Shown: positions 1-7,361, counted from the first letter of the stretch. The stretch is 64,000 nt of DNA from JBBQKI01 sp038326725 (GCA_038326725.1 JBBQKI010000009.1:3398-67397), one strand, 5' to 3'. Notes: a model not told the origin generated them from the letters alone. Numbers and translations are program-made.

Positions 1-426
1 CACTACCCTCTCGGCACCATTGATACAGAATGTACCGCTGGGTGTCATATAAGGAATGGTGCCCAAATACACATCCTGCACTATGGTTTCAAAATCTTCG
101 TGCTCGGCATCGGTACAATATAGTTTCAACCGTGCTTTAAGAGGTACGCTATACGTTAGGCCCCGCTCGATACATTCCTGAATGGAATATCGCGGTGGAT
201 CTACGAAATAGTCTAAAAACTCTAAAACAAATTGGTTTCGGGTGTCGGTGATCGGGAAATTTTCCAAAAAGGTTTTGTACAATCCTTCTTGGCCTCTTTC
301 TTCTGATTTGGTTTCCAATTGGAAAAAATCCTGAAAGGATTTAATCTGAATGTCCAAAAAGTCCGGGTAAGCGGGCTTATTTTTTACAGAGGAAAAATTC
401 AATCTTTCAGTTTGCGTTGCTGACAT
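1..426 (-). CDS. rpoB: RNA polymerase beta subunit, N-terminal part (runs off the window)
   Basis: Encodes the first 142 residues of the catalytic beta subunit of RNA polymerase; the remaining ~1100 residues lie outside the left edge. The start is the ATG at 426, giving MSATQTERLNF, and the text continues through the typical beta N-terminus (PDFLDIQIKSFQDFFQ, then IPYMTPSGTFCINGAERV). It is the last visible gene of the rplKAJL-rpoB block and follows rplL by 135 bp, a gap that holds a strong hairpin. The assignment is secure from both sequence and gene order. Confidence 0.97.
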   Translation of the reverse strand, partial: MSATQTERLNFSSVKNKPAYPDFLDIQIKSFQDFFQLETKSEERGQEGLYKTFLENFPITDTRNQFVLEFLDYFVDPPRYSIQECIERGLTYSVPLKARLKLYCTDAEHEDFETIVQDVYLGTIPYMTPSGTFCINGAERVV

Positions 427-501
427 CTATGGACGGAATTTTAATTAAAAATTACTATAAAATCGTATAATAAAGGTGAAGACCATTATATACGCAAAAA
501 T

Positions 502-538
502 GGTTTAGGTCATTCCGCTTCGGCGAAAGACCTAAACC
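502..538 (-). promoter_or_regulatory. Hairpin between rplL and rpoB (attenuator or processing site)
   Basis: A perfect 10-bp stem (GGTTTAGGTC with GACCTAAACC) encloses a 17-nt loop that can itself form a CCG/CGG mini-stem. On the minus strand it is followed by ATTTTTG. It sits exactly where E. coli has a partial terminator and an RNase III site that set rpoB expression relative to the ribosomal proteins. The structure is seen directly; the function is inferred by position. Confidence 0.5.
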
Positions 539-561
539 TTAAGGGTTGGAACGTTGGGAGC

Positions 562-939
562 TTACTTAAGCTCAACCTCAGCCCCAGCTTCTTCCAGTTG
601 TGCTTTTAGAGCTTCAGCTTCATCTTTTGACACACCTTCTTTGATTGGGGAAGGGGCATTGTCAACCAATTCTTTTGCTTCTTTAAGGCCAGCACCGGTC
701 AATTCTTTAACCAATTTAACTACTGCCAATTTAGAAGCACCCGCTGCTTTAAGCATTACGGTGAATTCTGATTGCTCTTCAACAGCGGCAGCATCGCCAC
801 CACCGCCTCCGGCTGAAACAGATACAGCTGCAGCTGCAGGCTCTATTCCATATTCATCTTTTAATATGGTTGCCAACTCGTTTACTTCTTTAACGGTTAG
901 GTTAACCAATTTTTCTGCGAAATCTTTTAAATCTGCCAT
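562..939 (-). CDS. rplL: 50S ribosomal protein L7/L12
   Basis: 125-residue stalk protein that binds translation factors on the 50S subunit. It has the family layout: an N-terminal dimerisation segment (ADLKDFAEKLVNLTVKEVNEL), an Ala/Gly-rich hinge around residues 33-52, and the conserved C-terminal domain with KLVKELTGAGLKEAKELVD. It follows rplJ with a 58-bp gap, the standard arrangement in which L10 and L12 are co-transcribed. The length is normal for the family. The start ATG at 939 gives the usual short MADLKDF opening. Confidence 0.98.
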   Translation of the reverse strand: MADLKDFAEKLVNLTVKEVNELATILKDEYGIEPAAAAVSVSAGGGGGDAAAVEEQSEFTVMLKAAGASKLAVVKLVKELTGAGLKEAKELVDNAPSPIKEGVSKDEAEALKAQLEEAGAEVELK

Positions 940-997
940 TTTTATCGTTTTAGTAATTTGTAATTTATATTAATTTATTAGTGCTCAATTTATTTTA

Positions 998-1519
998 TTA
1001 CCCTTCTTTTTCAGATAGGGTTTTAAGGATTCCTGCAATCTTGCCACCACCGGATTTAAGGGCGGAAATAACATTTTTGGCAGGAGATTGCAATAAGCCG
1101 ATGATTTCCCCAATAAGTTCATCTTTGGATTTAAGATTAACCAGATTCTCCAGTTGATCATCCCCAATATAGATTCCCTCTTGAATAAATGCGCCTTTCA
1201 ATAAAGGCTTATCGGATTTTCTACGAAATTCCTTTATTACTTTGGCTGGCCCGTTCCCGGTTTCTGAAAACATTAAAGAAGTATTTCCCTTTAATATTTC
1301 CGTTAATCCACCAAAATCTTTCTCGGAACTTTCCATTGCTTTTTTAAGCAAGGTGTTCTTTACCACGGCCAATTTGATACCGGCTTTAAAACAAGCCCGG
1401 CGTAAGTTGGTTGTTGTTCCCGCATCTAAACCTGAAATATCTGCTAAATAGATAATTTCATTATCGGCAAGTTGTGCAGTCAAGCTTTCAATTACTTGTG
1501 ATTTTTCTTCTCTTGTCAT
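998..1519 (-). CDS. rplJ: 50S ribosomal protein L10
   Basis: 173-residue protein that anchors L7/L12 dimers to the ribosome stalk. The N-terminus (MTREEKSQVIESLTAQL) and the GTTTNLRRACFKAGIKLAVVKNTLLKKA stretch (interrupted here as LRRACFKAGIK and LAVVKNTL) are diagnostic for L10. It lies 11 bp after rplA and upstream of rplL in the same direction, so it is part of the L1/L10 operon unit. In other bacteria L10 represses its own mRNA; no leader structure was examined in detail here. Confidence 0.97.
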   Translation of the reverse strand: MTREEKSQVIESLTAQLADNEIIYLADISGLDAGTTTNLRRACFKAGIKLAVVKNTLLKKAMESSEKDFGGLTEILKGNTSLMFSETGNGPAKVIKEFRRKSDKPLLKGAFIQEGIYIGDDQLENLVNLKSKDELIGEIIGLLQSPAKNVISALKSGGGKIAGILKTLSEKEG

Positions 1520-1530
1520 AATTTCAGATT

Positions 1531-2229
1531 TTACTGCTCAGAATACCTCTTGGAATCGATGGCTACACTAGGGCTCATAGTACTGGACATATAAATGCTC
1601 TTGATGTAAACACCTTTTGCTGCCTGAGGTTTCAGTTTAACGAGGGTGGTTAATAATTCTTTTGCGTTTCCGGCAATCTGTTCGGCATCAAAAGATGCTT
1701 TCCCTATCGCTGCGTGTACAATCCCGGTTTTGTCAACTTTAAAATCGATTTTACCGGCTTTTACTTCAGAAACTGCTTTAGCAACGTCCATAGTTACCGT
1801 ACCTGTTTTGGGATTGGGCATTAGGCCGCGTGGGCCCAATATCCGGCCTAAGGGGCCTAATTTTCCCATCACGCTTGGCATGGTTACAATTACGTCAACA
1901 TCTGTCCAACCTCCTTTTATTTTATCGAGGTACTCGTCTAAACCTACATAGTCTGCTCCGGCTTCCTTAGCTTCGGCTTCCTTATCTGGAGTTACCAATG
2001 CCAATACCTTTACATCTTTACCTGTTCCGTGAGGAAGGGTAACTACGCCCCTTACCATTTGGTTTGCTTTACGTGGATCCACGTTAAGACGTACCGCAAG
2101 GTCTACAGAGGGATCAAACTTTACGTTTGATATTTCTTTTATTAAAGCAGAGGCTTCAGCCATAGTATATGCCTTGTTGGGCTCTACTTTAGCGTGGGCT
2201 TCCTTTTGCTTTTTAGTTAATCGTGCCAT
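1531..2229 (-). CDS. rplA: 50S ribosomal protein L1
   Basis: 232-residue 23S rRNA-binding protein of the L1 stalk, normal length. Visible family landmarks include RLNVDPRKANQMVRGVVTLP near residues 48-67, the MPNPKTGTVT loop and the ending FDAEQIAGNAKELLTTLVKLKP. The opening MARLTKKQKEAHAKV is typical. It lies 21 bp after rplK and 11 bp before rplJ, so the three genes are surely one transcript. L1 is the classical autogenous repressor of the rplK-rplA pair in enterobacteria; whether this holds here is not shown by the sequence. Confidence 0.98.
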   Translation of the reverse strand: MARLTKKQKEAHAKVEPNKAYTMAEASALIKEISNVKFDPSVDLAVRLNVDPRKANQMVRGVVTLPHGTGKDVKVLALVTPDKEAEAKEAGADYVGLDEYLDKIKGGWTDVDVIVTMPSVMGKLGPLGRILGPRGLMPNPKTGTVTMDVAKAVSEVKAGKIDFKVDKTGIVHAAIGKASFDAEQIAGNAKELLTTLVKLKPQAAKGVYIKSIYMSSTMSPSVAIDSKRYSEQ

Positions 2230-2250
2230 TTCTTGAGTTCTTTTTTCAGA

Positions 2251-2688
2251 TTAAAAAGGAGCGTTTCCCTTTAGTTTAACACCCATGGAACGTGCAGTAC
2301 CCGCTACCATTTTCATGGCAGACTCAATGGTAAACGCGTTTAGGTCGGGCATTTTATCTTCTGCGATCGTCCTAACTTGATCCCAGGAAATTGTTGCTAT
2401 TTTTTTGGCATGGGGTTCCCCAGAGCCTTTTTTAGCTTTGGCTGCTTCAAGTATTTGAACCGCTGCGGGTGGGGTTTTAATTACAAAATCGAAAGATTTA
2501 TCCTTAAAAACCGTGATCGCTACGGGCAATACTTTTCCTTGCTTATCTTGCGTTCGGGCATTGAACTGCTTGCAAAATTCCATAATGTTCACACCGGCAG
2601 CTCCCAATGCGGGCCCAACTGGTGGCGATGGATTTGCAGCACCGCCTTTAACCTGCAACTTTACTACTTTACTTATTTCTTTTGCCAT
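2251..2688 (-). CDS. rplK: 50S ribosomal protein L11
   Basis: 145-residue component of the GTPase-associated centre. The N-terminal domain shows KLQVKGGAANPSPPVGPALG and NIMEFCKQFNART, and the C-terminal RNA-binding domain shows AKKIATISWDQVRTIAE and the ending GTARSMGVKLKG. The proline-rich PSPPVGPALG segment is the thiostrepton-binding region of the family. It follows nusG by 66 bp and precedes rplA by 21 bp. Start and length agree with other L11 proteins. Confidence 0.98.
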   Translation of the reverse strand: MAKEISKVVKLQVKGGAANPSPPVGPALGAAGVNIMEFCKQFNARTQDKQGKVLPVAITVFKDKSFDFVIKTPPAAVQILEAAKAKKGSGEPHAKKIATISWDQVRTIAEDKMPDLNAFTIESAMKMVAGTARSMGVKLKGNAPF

Positions 2689-2754
2689 GTTTCAATTTTT
2701 TGATGTGGTTTTTCTAAAGTGGAAGCCAATGAAAGAACCTATTAAGCGTAACAA

Positions 2755-3315
2755 TTAAACTTTTTCTACTTGCATGTAACTTAATTCCAATGGAGTTTTT
2801 CTTCCGAAAATCTTAACCATTACTTCAAGTTTGCGCTTTTCTTCGTTTATTTTTTCAACCGTACCATTGAACCCGTTGAAAGGCCCGTCTATTACTTTTA
2901 TGGTTTCACCTGTAACGAAAGGAATGTTTACATTATCATCTTTAACCGAAAGTTCATCTACTTTCCCCAACATTCTGTTCACTTCCGACAGTCGCAATGG
3001 CACCGGATCGCCGCCTTTTGTTTCCCCTAAAAATCCAATTACCCCGTTTATTCCTTTAATGATGTGGGGTATTTCCCCACCCAAATTTGCCTGTATCATA
3101 ATATACCCGGGAAAATAAACGCGTTCTTTATTTACTTTTTTCCCATTGCGGATCTGTATCACTTTTTCGGTGGGCACCAGGACTTGATCTATATAGTCTT
3201 CAAGGCTCAACCGTTTTATCTCAGATTCGATGTACGATTTTATCTTGTTTTCCTGCCCGCTAACCGACCGGACCACATACCATTTTTTTGCACTATTTGT
3301 TTCAGTCATTGTCAT
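2755..3315 (-). CDS. nusG: Transcription termination/antitermination factor NusG
   Basis: 186-residue factor that binds RNA polymerase and links it to the ribosome or Rho. The NGN domain opens with WYVVRSVSGQENKIKSYIE and contains the RVYFPGYIMIQ strand. The KOW domain follows at about residues 130-165 (VTGETIKVIDGPFNGFNGTV). It lies 3 bp after secE in the universal secE-nusG-rplK order. Homologues commonly start at or near this MTMTETNSAKKWYVV methionine; the second Met at residue 3 is equally possible. Confidence 0.97.
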   Translation of the reverse strand: MTMTETNSAKKWYVVRSVSGQENKIKSYIESEIKRLSLEDYIDQVLVPTEKVIQIRNGKKVNKERVYFPGYIMIQANLGGEIPHIIKGINGVIGFLGETKGGDPVPLRLSEVNRMLGKVDELSVKDDNVNIPFVTGETIKVIDGPFNGFNGTVEKINEEKRKLEVMVKIFGRKTPLELSYMQVEKV

Positions 3316-3318
3316 TTA

Positions 3319-3507
3319 TTACGACTTGATCCATTCAAAATACAAACCGATAATCCTGCTAAAAACAGAATCAACGCCCCATATTGCCAAAGAAAGAATT
3401 ACCGAAAATACAGCAACTATAACGGTTAGCCGTTGTGCTTCTGCCCAAGTTGGCCACGTTACGTGGTTCTTCAGCTCGTTATAGGATTCTTTAATATAAT
3501 CTACCAT
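3319..3507 (-). CDS. secE: Preprotein translocase subunit SecE
   Basis: 62-residue membrane subunit of the SecYEG channel. The N-terminal amphipathic segment has the conserved VTWPTWAEAQRLT hinge, followed by a single transmembrane helix at about residues 27-55 (VIVAVFSVILSLAIWGVDSVF). This short single-helix form is the normal one outside the gammaproteobacteria. It sits between tRNA-Trp and nusG, as in most bacteria. Position and motif make the call secure in spite of the small size. Confidence 0.96.
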   Translation of the reverse strand: MVDYIKESYNELKNHVTWPTWAEAQRLTVIVAVFSVILSLAIWGVDSVFSRIIGLYFEWIKS

Positions 3508-3540
3508 CTTTTGACGCTGTTAATTATTGTTTTCTTTTAG

Positions 3541-3613
3541 CACGGGTTGGGGGGCTCGAACTCCCGACACCTGGTTTTGGAGACCAGTGCTCTACCAACT
3601 GAGCTAAACCCGT
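3541..3613 (-). tRNA. tRNA-Trp (CCA anticodon)
   Basis: 73 nt. The acceptor stem ACGGGTT pairs with AACCCGT, with discriminator G. The anticodon arm CTGGT-CTCCAAA-ACCAG presents CCA, and the T-loop is TTCGAGC. The 3' CCA is not encoded. It lies between tuf and secE, the same place as trpT in many bacteria. Confidence 0.97.
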
Positions 3614-3670
3614 ATATTGAGCCGCCCTTAATGCTTACCTATTTTGGCAAAGCCAAGCTAAACCCTTAAT

Positions 3671-3714
3671 AAAAGTCAAGGCGCCCGACGAAAAGACGAG
3701 CACCTTTTGACTTT
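3671..3714 (-). terminator. Terminator-like hairpin after tuf
   Basis: Downstream of the tuf stop, an inverted repeat of AAAGTCAA with TTGACTTT, extended by an imperfect GG/CC part, surrounds a GC-rich loop and is followed on the minus strand by TTTTATT. It could reduce read-through from the abundant tuf transcript into tRNA-Trp/secE. The U-tract is short, so termination may be partial. Confidence 0.45.
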
Positions 3715-3727
3715 AATTATAATCGAA

Positions 3728-4915
3728 TTAGTCTAAAATTTCAGTTACCTGTCCTGCTCCAACAGTTCTACCACCTTCACGGATAGCAAAACGCAATCCA
3801 AGGTTCATCGCAATAGGCTGGATAAGTTCAACGTTAATTGTCAAGTTATCGCCCGGCATTACCATCTCTACACCATCAGGAAGCGTAATGTTCCCTGTTA
3901 CGTCAGTCGTACGAACGTAAAACTGTGGACGGTAGTTGTTATGGAATGGCGTGTGGCGGCCACCTTCTTCTTTTTTAAGGACGTAAACCTCAGCTTTGAA
4001 TTTGGCGTGTGGCGTTACAGAACCTTTTTTGCAAATAACCATACCCCTACGGATATCGGTTTTTTCAATACCCCTTAAAAGGATACCCACGTTATCTCCC
4101 GCTTCGCCCCTATTAAGGATTTTACGGAACATCTCAACACCTGTAATGGTTGAAGTCAATTTTTCAGCACCCATTCCAATTATGTCAACAAGATCGCCAG
4201 TGTTAGCAACTCCAGTTTCGATACGGCCTGTAGCTACAGTTCCACGACCAGTAATGGAGAATACATCTTCAATAGGCAAAAGGAAAGGCTTGTCTATGTC
4301 ACGCAATGGCAATTCAATCCAAGTATCAACAGCTGCCATTAATTCAACAACAGTATTTACCCATTTCTCTTCACCATTAAGAGCGCCCAAAGCTGAACCG
4401 GCAATTACAGGTCCATTATCTCCATCATATTCATAGAAGTTAAGAAGGTCACGGATTTCCATTTCCACCAATTCCAATAGTTCTTCATCATCAACCATAT
4501 CTACTTTATTCATGAAAACAACCATACGTGGGATACCTACTTGGCGACCCAAAAGGATGTGTTCACGGGTTTGTGGCATTGGGCCATCAGTAGCCGCAAC
4601 CACAAGAATGGCACCGTCCATTTGGGCGGCACCCGTTACCATGTTCTTTACGTAATCCGCGTGACCAGGACAATCTACGTGTGCATAGTGACGGTTTGCG
4701 GTTTGATACTCTACGTGTGAAGAGTTGATAGTGATACCCCTTTCTTTTTCTTCGGGAGCATTATCAATTTGATCGAATGATTTAGCTTCTGAATAACCTA
4801 AGTCGGCCATTACTTTGGTAATAGCGGCGGTTAAAGTTGTTTTACCGTGATCTACGTGTCCAATTGTACCAACATTTAAGTGTGGTTTTGACCGATCGAA
4901 TGTTTCTTTTGCCAT
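3728..4915 (-). CDS. tuf: Elongation factor Tu
   Basis: 395-residue GTPase that delivers aminoacyl-tRNA to the ribosome. All G motifs are present: GHVDHGKT at residues 19-26, DCPGH at 81-85, NKVD at 136-139 and SALGALNG near 174. The start MAKETFDRSKPHLNVGTIG and end GGRTVGAGQVTEILD are canonical. It lies between tRNA-Thr(GGT) and tRNA-Trp, matching the tufB context (thrU-tyrU-glyT-thrT-tufB) known from E. coli. It is the only tuf copy in this window. Confidence 0.99.
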   Translation of the reverse strand: MAKETFDRSKPHLNVGTIGHVDHGKTTLTAAITKVMADLGYSEAKSFDQIDNAPEEKERGITINSSHVEYQTANRHYAHVDCPGHADYVKNMVTGAAQMDGAILVVAATDGPMPQTREHILLGRQVGIPRMVVFMNKVDMVDDEELLELVEMEIRDLLNFYEYDGDNGPVIAGSALGALNGEEKWVNTVVELMAAVDTWIELPLRDIDKPFLLPIEDVFSITGRGTVATGRIETGVANTGDLVDIIGMGAEKLTSTITGVEMFRKILNRGEAGDNVGILLRGIEKTDIRRGMVICKKGSVTPHAKFKAEVYVLKKEEGGRHTPFHNNYRPQFYVRTTDVTGNITLPDGVEMVMPGDNLTINVELIQPIAMNLGLRFAIREGGRTVGAGQVTEILD

Positions 4916-4970
4916 TTTGTATTTATTTAATCTTAGTTATATATTAGTGTTCACTTATAAAAAAACCTTG

Positions 4971-5042
<72 letters not shown>

Positions 5043-5109
5043 GTTTTTAGTTCCAGTTTCCAAGTTTACGGTCATGGTAACCAATAACTTTTAACTTGCA
5101 ACTCCTTTT

Positions 5110-5126
5110 GAGCGGGAGACCGGGTT
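5110..5126 (-). repeat. Partial duplicate of the tRNA-Gly 3' end
   Basis: Seventeen bases here (gagcgggagaccgggtt) are identical to 5226-5242, the 3' end and T-arm of the neighbouring tRNA-Gly. The copy then diverges into ttcgactgcgctcagcata, a sequence that looks like a dispersed palindromic repeat. No complete tRNA can be folded here, so it is a fragment. Confidence 0.6.
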
Positions 5127-5226
5127 TGCTTCGACTGCGCTCAGCATAAACTTCTCGCCCTTCTCCTAGCCTTTATTTGAAAATTAAAGTATAAACTATA
5201 ATTTTCAGTTTTAAAAGAACTTTTAG

Positions 5227-5299
5227 AGCGGGAGACCGGGTTCGAACCGGCGACATTCAGCTTGGAAGGCTGACGCTCTACCAACTGAGCTACTCCCGC
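5227..5299 (-). tRNA. tRNA-Gly (TCC anticodon)
   Basis: 73 nt. The acceptor GCGGGAG pairs with CTCCCGC, discriminator T. The anticodon arm TCAGC-CTTCCAA-GCTGA presents TCC, and the T-arm CCGGTTCGAACCCGG is standard. It is the third tRNA of a four-tRNA cluster. Confidence 0.97.
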
Positions 5300-5423
5300 A
5301 ATACAATGGAAATTCCTATAAAAGAAAATTCCAAATTCCATTATTTTAAAGAACTATTTAAATTTCCTAAAAACCTTAATTTGGCTTTTAGTGCTTGAAA
5401 TTTTTTTTTATTTCAAATTTACG

Positions 5424-5505
<82 letters not shown>

Positions 5506-5549
5506 CAATGCTTTTGACTATTTTATTTTTAAAGAACTTAAACCTTTAG

Positions 5550-5623
5550 AGCCGATAGAGGGATTCGAACCCACGACCCCGAGATTACAAATCACGTGCT
5601 CTGGCCAACTGAGCTATATCGGC
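5550..5623 (-). tRNA. tRNA-Thr (TGT anticodon)
   Basis: 74 nt. The acceptor GCCGATA pairs with TATCGGC, discriminator T. The anticodon arm CGTGA-TTTGTAA-TCTCG presents TGT. It is the first gene of the tRNA-tuf transcript and lies about 65 bp downstream of a consensus promoter. Confidence 0.96.
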
Positions 5624-5659
5624 AATTTTGCTCTCCATTTTATGCTAAATTTTAGACAT

Positions 5660-5686
5660 AAAAAAGTCCGCTATTTCTAACGGACT
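5660..5686 (-). terminator. Terminator hairpin for hpf, at the tRNA promoter
   Basis: The minus strand reads AGTCCG, a 10-nt loop, CGGACT and then TTTTTT: a compact intrinsic terminator 52 bp after the hpf stop. It begins only 2 bp downstream of the TACATTTG box of the tRNA-tuf promoter, so the expected transcription start lies in or next to its 5' arm. Confidence 0.65.
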
Positions 5687-5687
5687 G

Positions 5688-5717
5688 CAAATGTATATAA
5701 ATTATTTTTTCCGCAAA
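5688..5717 (-). promoter_or_regulatory. Promoter of the tRNA-tuf-secE-nusG transcript
   Basis: The minus strand carries TTTG at 5714-5717, an 18-bp spacer and TACATTTG at 5688-5695. This is a full match to the Bacteroidota sigma-ABfr consensus (TTTG, about 19 bp, TAnnTTTG). It is 65 bp upstream of tRNA-Thr(TGT). Confidence 0.75.
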
Positions 5718-5737
5718 ACTTTTTAGGAAAAATTCTC

Positions 5738-6040
5738 CTATAAATACGCTTTTTGTTTTTGTTTTCGCTTCTTTAATTGCCTTTCCAAAGATTTTATGCA
5801 ATCATCGGTACCTTCCTCGAAGGTTTTTGCTTCTTTTTTGATAATCAAATCATCGCCGGGAACGCTCAATAAAATCTCTACCATTTTGTTCTCCTTTTCA
5901 CTTGTTTTTTTTACTTTCAAAAACACGTCAGCGAAAACAATGCGGTCATAAAATTGTTCCAATTTGGTCAATTTCCTTTCAATAAAATGAAGCAGCTTTA
6001 CATCTGCCACAAAATTGGGGGTCTGCACATTTACTTTCAT
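5738..6040 (-). CDS. hpf: Ribosome hibernation promoting factor, short form (HPF/RaiA family)
   Basis: 100-residue protein of the YfiA/HPF family, which binds the 30S decoding region and inactivates ribosomes in slow growth. Family features are the first strand MKVNVQTPNFVAD, the LLHFIERKLTKLEQFYDRI helix, the VFLKVKK strand and the basic C-terminal helix (KSLERQLKKRKQKQ). It has no long C-terminal dimerisation domain, so it is the short type. It lies 24 bp after the recombinase gene and directly upstream of the tRNA-tuf promoter, and is closed by its own hairpin. Confidence 0.9.
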   Translation of the reverse strand: MKVNVQTPNFVADVKLLHFIERKLTKLEQFYDRIVFADVFLKVKKTSEKENKMVEILLSVPGDDLIIKKEAKTFEEGTDDCIKSLERQLKKRKQKQKAYL

Positions 6041-6064
6041 AAAAAATATATTAAAAATTAAACT

Positions 6065-6958
6065 TCATTTTGAATTCCTTGGGTGCGAATTTTTATGAAC
6101 TTCCTTCAATTTCGCAATGCTGTTGTGAATGTAAACCTGGGTGGAGGCCAAACTACTGTGACCCAATAACTCTTTAACAGCGTTCAAGTCCGCACCTTCT
6201 TCCAACAAATGCGTGGCAAAGGAATGCCTCAAAATATGAGGGCTTTTTTTCACCTTTTCCGATGCTTTACTAAAGTAGTTATTTATGAGTCGGTACACAA
6301 GTGTTTCATAAATTTTAACCCCCTTTGTTGTCAAAAAAAGGTACTCGGGGTTTTTAATGGTTGCAAGTTTTTTCCGCTCAAGGACATAATCTTCCAAAGT
6401 TTTAAGAACTACGGGGATAAGCGGGATAATCCGCTCTTTATTTCTTTTACCCAAAACCTTTACCGTTTTTTGGGAAACTGAAACATCGTTCATTTTTATG
6501 TTTATAAGCTCAGCCCGACGTATGCCCGTGGCGTAGAAGAGTTCCACTATCAACCTGTCTCGTAAGCCTTCAAAAGTGTTTTCCCTTTCTGAAAGGAGAT
6601 CCATCACGTTTTCAATTTCCTTCCCGGAAAAAGGTACCTGCACTTTTTTTGCGGTTTTTAAAGCTATATGTTTTGCAAGCGGGTTTACCTCAATCTGTTT
6701 GGTTTTAAGCAAAAATTTATAATAGGTTTTTAAAGATGAAATCTTCCGGTTGATGCTGCGGTTCGAAATGCCCGCATCCACTAACGAAACAATCCAGTTG
6801 CGGATGATGGCATAGTTGACGGTTTTAATTTCCAAATACCCGAAACCATTCGAAGCAAACGCTAAAAAACTTTCCAAATCTTTATGATAAGCAGTAACCG
6901 TATGGGGCGATTGTTTTTTTTCAAGCTGAAGGTAGAAAATGAAATCTTGAAAAGGCAT
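6065..6958 (-). CDS. xerC: Tyrosine recombinase, XerC/XerD type
   Basis: 297-residue site-specific recombinase. The N-terminal SAM-like core-binding domain spans about residues 1-85 (SPHTVTAYHKDLESFLAF, then ISNRSINRKISSLKTYYKFL). The catalytic domain holds R147 (YATGIRR), K171 (LGKRNKER), H241 and R244 (HILRHSFATHLLEEGAD), H267 (LGHSS) and Y276. These are all residues needed for catalysis. Length and an AT-rich housekeeping neighbourhood between rpsU and hpf favour a chromosome-dimer-resolving Xer protein over a mobile-element integrase. XerC and XerD cannot be told apart here. Confidence 0.85.
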   Translation of the reverse strand: MPFQDFIFYLQLEKKQSPHTVTAYHKDLESFLAFASNGFGYLEIKTVNYAIIRNWIVSLVDAGISNRSINRKISSLKTYYKFLLKTKQIEVNPLAKHIALKTAKKVQVPFSGKEIENVMDLLSERENTFEGLRDRLIVELFYATGIRRAELINIKMNDVSVSQKTVKVLGKRNKERIIPLIPVVLKTLEDYVLERKKLATIKNPEYLFLTTKGVKIYETLVYRLINNYFSKASEKVKKSPHILRHSFATHLLEEGADLNAVKELLGHSSLASTQVYIHNSIAKLKEVHKNSHPRNSK

Positions 6959-7022
6959 AGCACGGGGGATTGAACGTAAAGGTACGATAATACCAAAAAA
7001 ACAATTTTAAAATTAAGGCATT

Positions 7023-7058
7023 AAAAAAACCGGTGGGAATTAAAATTCCAACCGGTTT
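7023..7058 (-). terminator. Intrinsic terminator after rpsU
   Basis: A 15-bp stem with one G-T pair (AAACCGGTTGGAATT with AATTCCCACCGGTTT) and a 2-nt loop is followed on the minus strand by a run of seven T. It lies 22 bp after the rpsU stop and separates rpsU from the recombinase gene. Confidence 0.85.
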
Positions 7059-7079
7059 ATAGTATAATAAGGAGAAAGG

Positions 7080-7274
7080 TTAAATTTCTTCCTGATCCCT
7101 TAAATTTTGAATATACTGTGCTTTCTGTACTTCTTTCCTTCGTTTAACCGATGGCTTTATGAAAGCTTGCCGTGCACGCAACTGACGCATGGTTCCTGTT
7201 TTGTCGAATTTTCGTTTGAAACGCTTTAGCGCCCTATCGATATTTTCTCCGTCTTTTATTGGTATTATTAACAT
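7080..7274 (-). CDS. rpsU: 30S ribosomal protein S21
   Basis: 64-residue basic protein of the 30S platform. Sequence landmarks are MLIIPIKDGENIDRALKRFK, the RQLRARQAFIKPSVKRRKE segment and a lysine/arginine-rich C-terminus. In Bacteroidota ribosomes S21, with S6 and S18, is reported to sequester the anti-Shine-Dalgarno tail of 16S rRNA, which explains why genes of this phylum rarely use Shine-Dalgarno sites. This gene is the exception: it carries AGGAGG 10 nt upstream of the ATG. The gene is monocistronic, with its own promoter box and terminator. Confidence 0.96.
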   Translation of the reverse strand: MLIIPIKDGENIDRALKRFKRKFDKTGTMRQLRARQAFIKPSVKRRKEVQKAQYIQNLRDQEEI

Positions 7275-7284
7275 AGTGCCTTAA

Positions 7285-7290
7285 CCTCCT
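7285..7290 (-). promoter_or_regulatory. Strong Shine-Dalgarno of rpsU
   Basis: AGGAGG lies 10 nt before the rpsU ATG. A complementary CCTCC is found at 7298-7302, just upstream, separated by AAAAGAGA, so the two could pair if both are transcribed. In a phylum with little Shine-Dalgarno use, a perfect site in front of the gene for S21 fits an autogenous sensing model. Confidence 0.75.
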
Positions 7291-7303
7291 CTCTTTTGGA
7301 GGG

Positions 7304-7311
7304 CAAATATA
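7304..7311 (-). promoter_or_regulatory. -7 promoter box of rpsU
   Basis: TATATTTG on the minus strand matches TAnnTTTG and lies 30 bp upstream of the rpsU ATG. No clear TTTG was found at the upstream (-33) position. Confidence 0.55.
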
Positions 7312-7361
7312 GGGTAATATTTTATAACTCCTAAAAAATTATTTGCAGAAAAAGTCAATGT

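Noticed and set aside
5110..5150. Complete extra tRNA gene
   Set aside because: Only the 3' 17 bases match; there is no D-arm, anticodon arm or acceptor 5' half.
6065..6958. Integrase of a mobile element
   Set aside because: The protein has XerC/D length and sits among housekeeping genes, with no att sites or cargo seen nearby.
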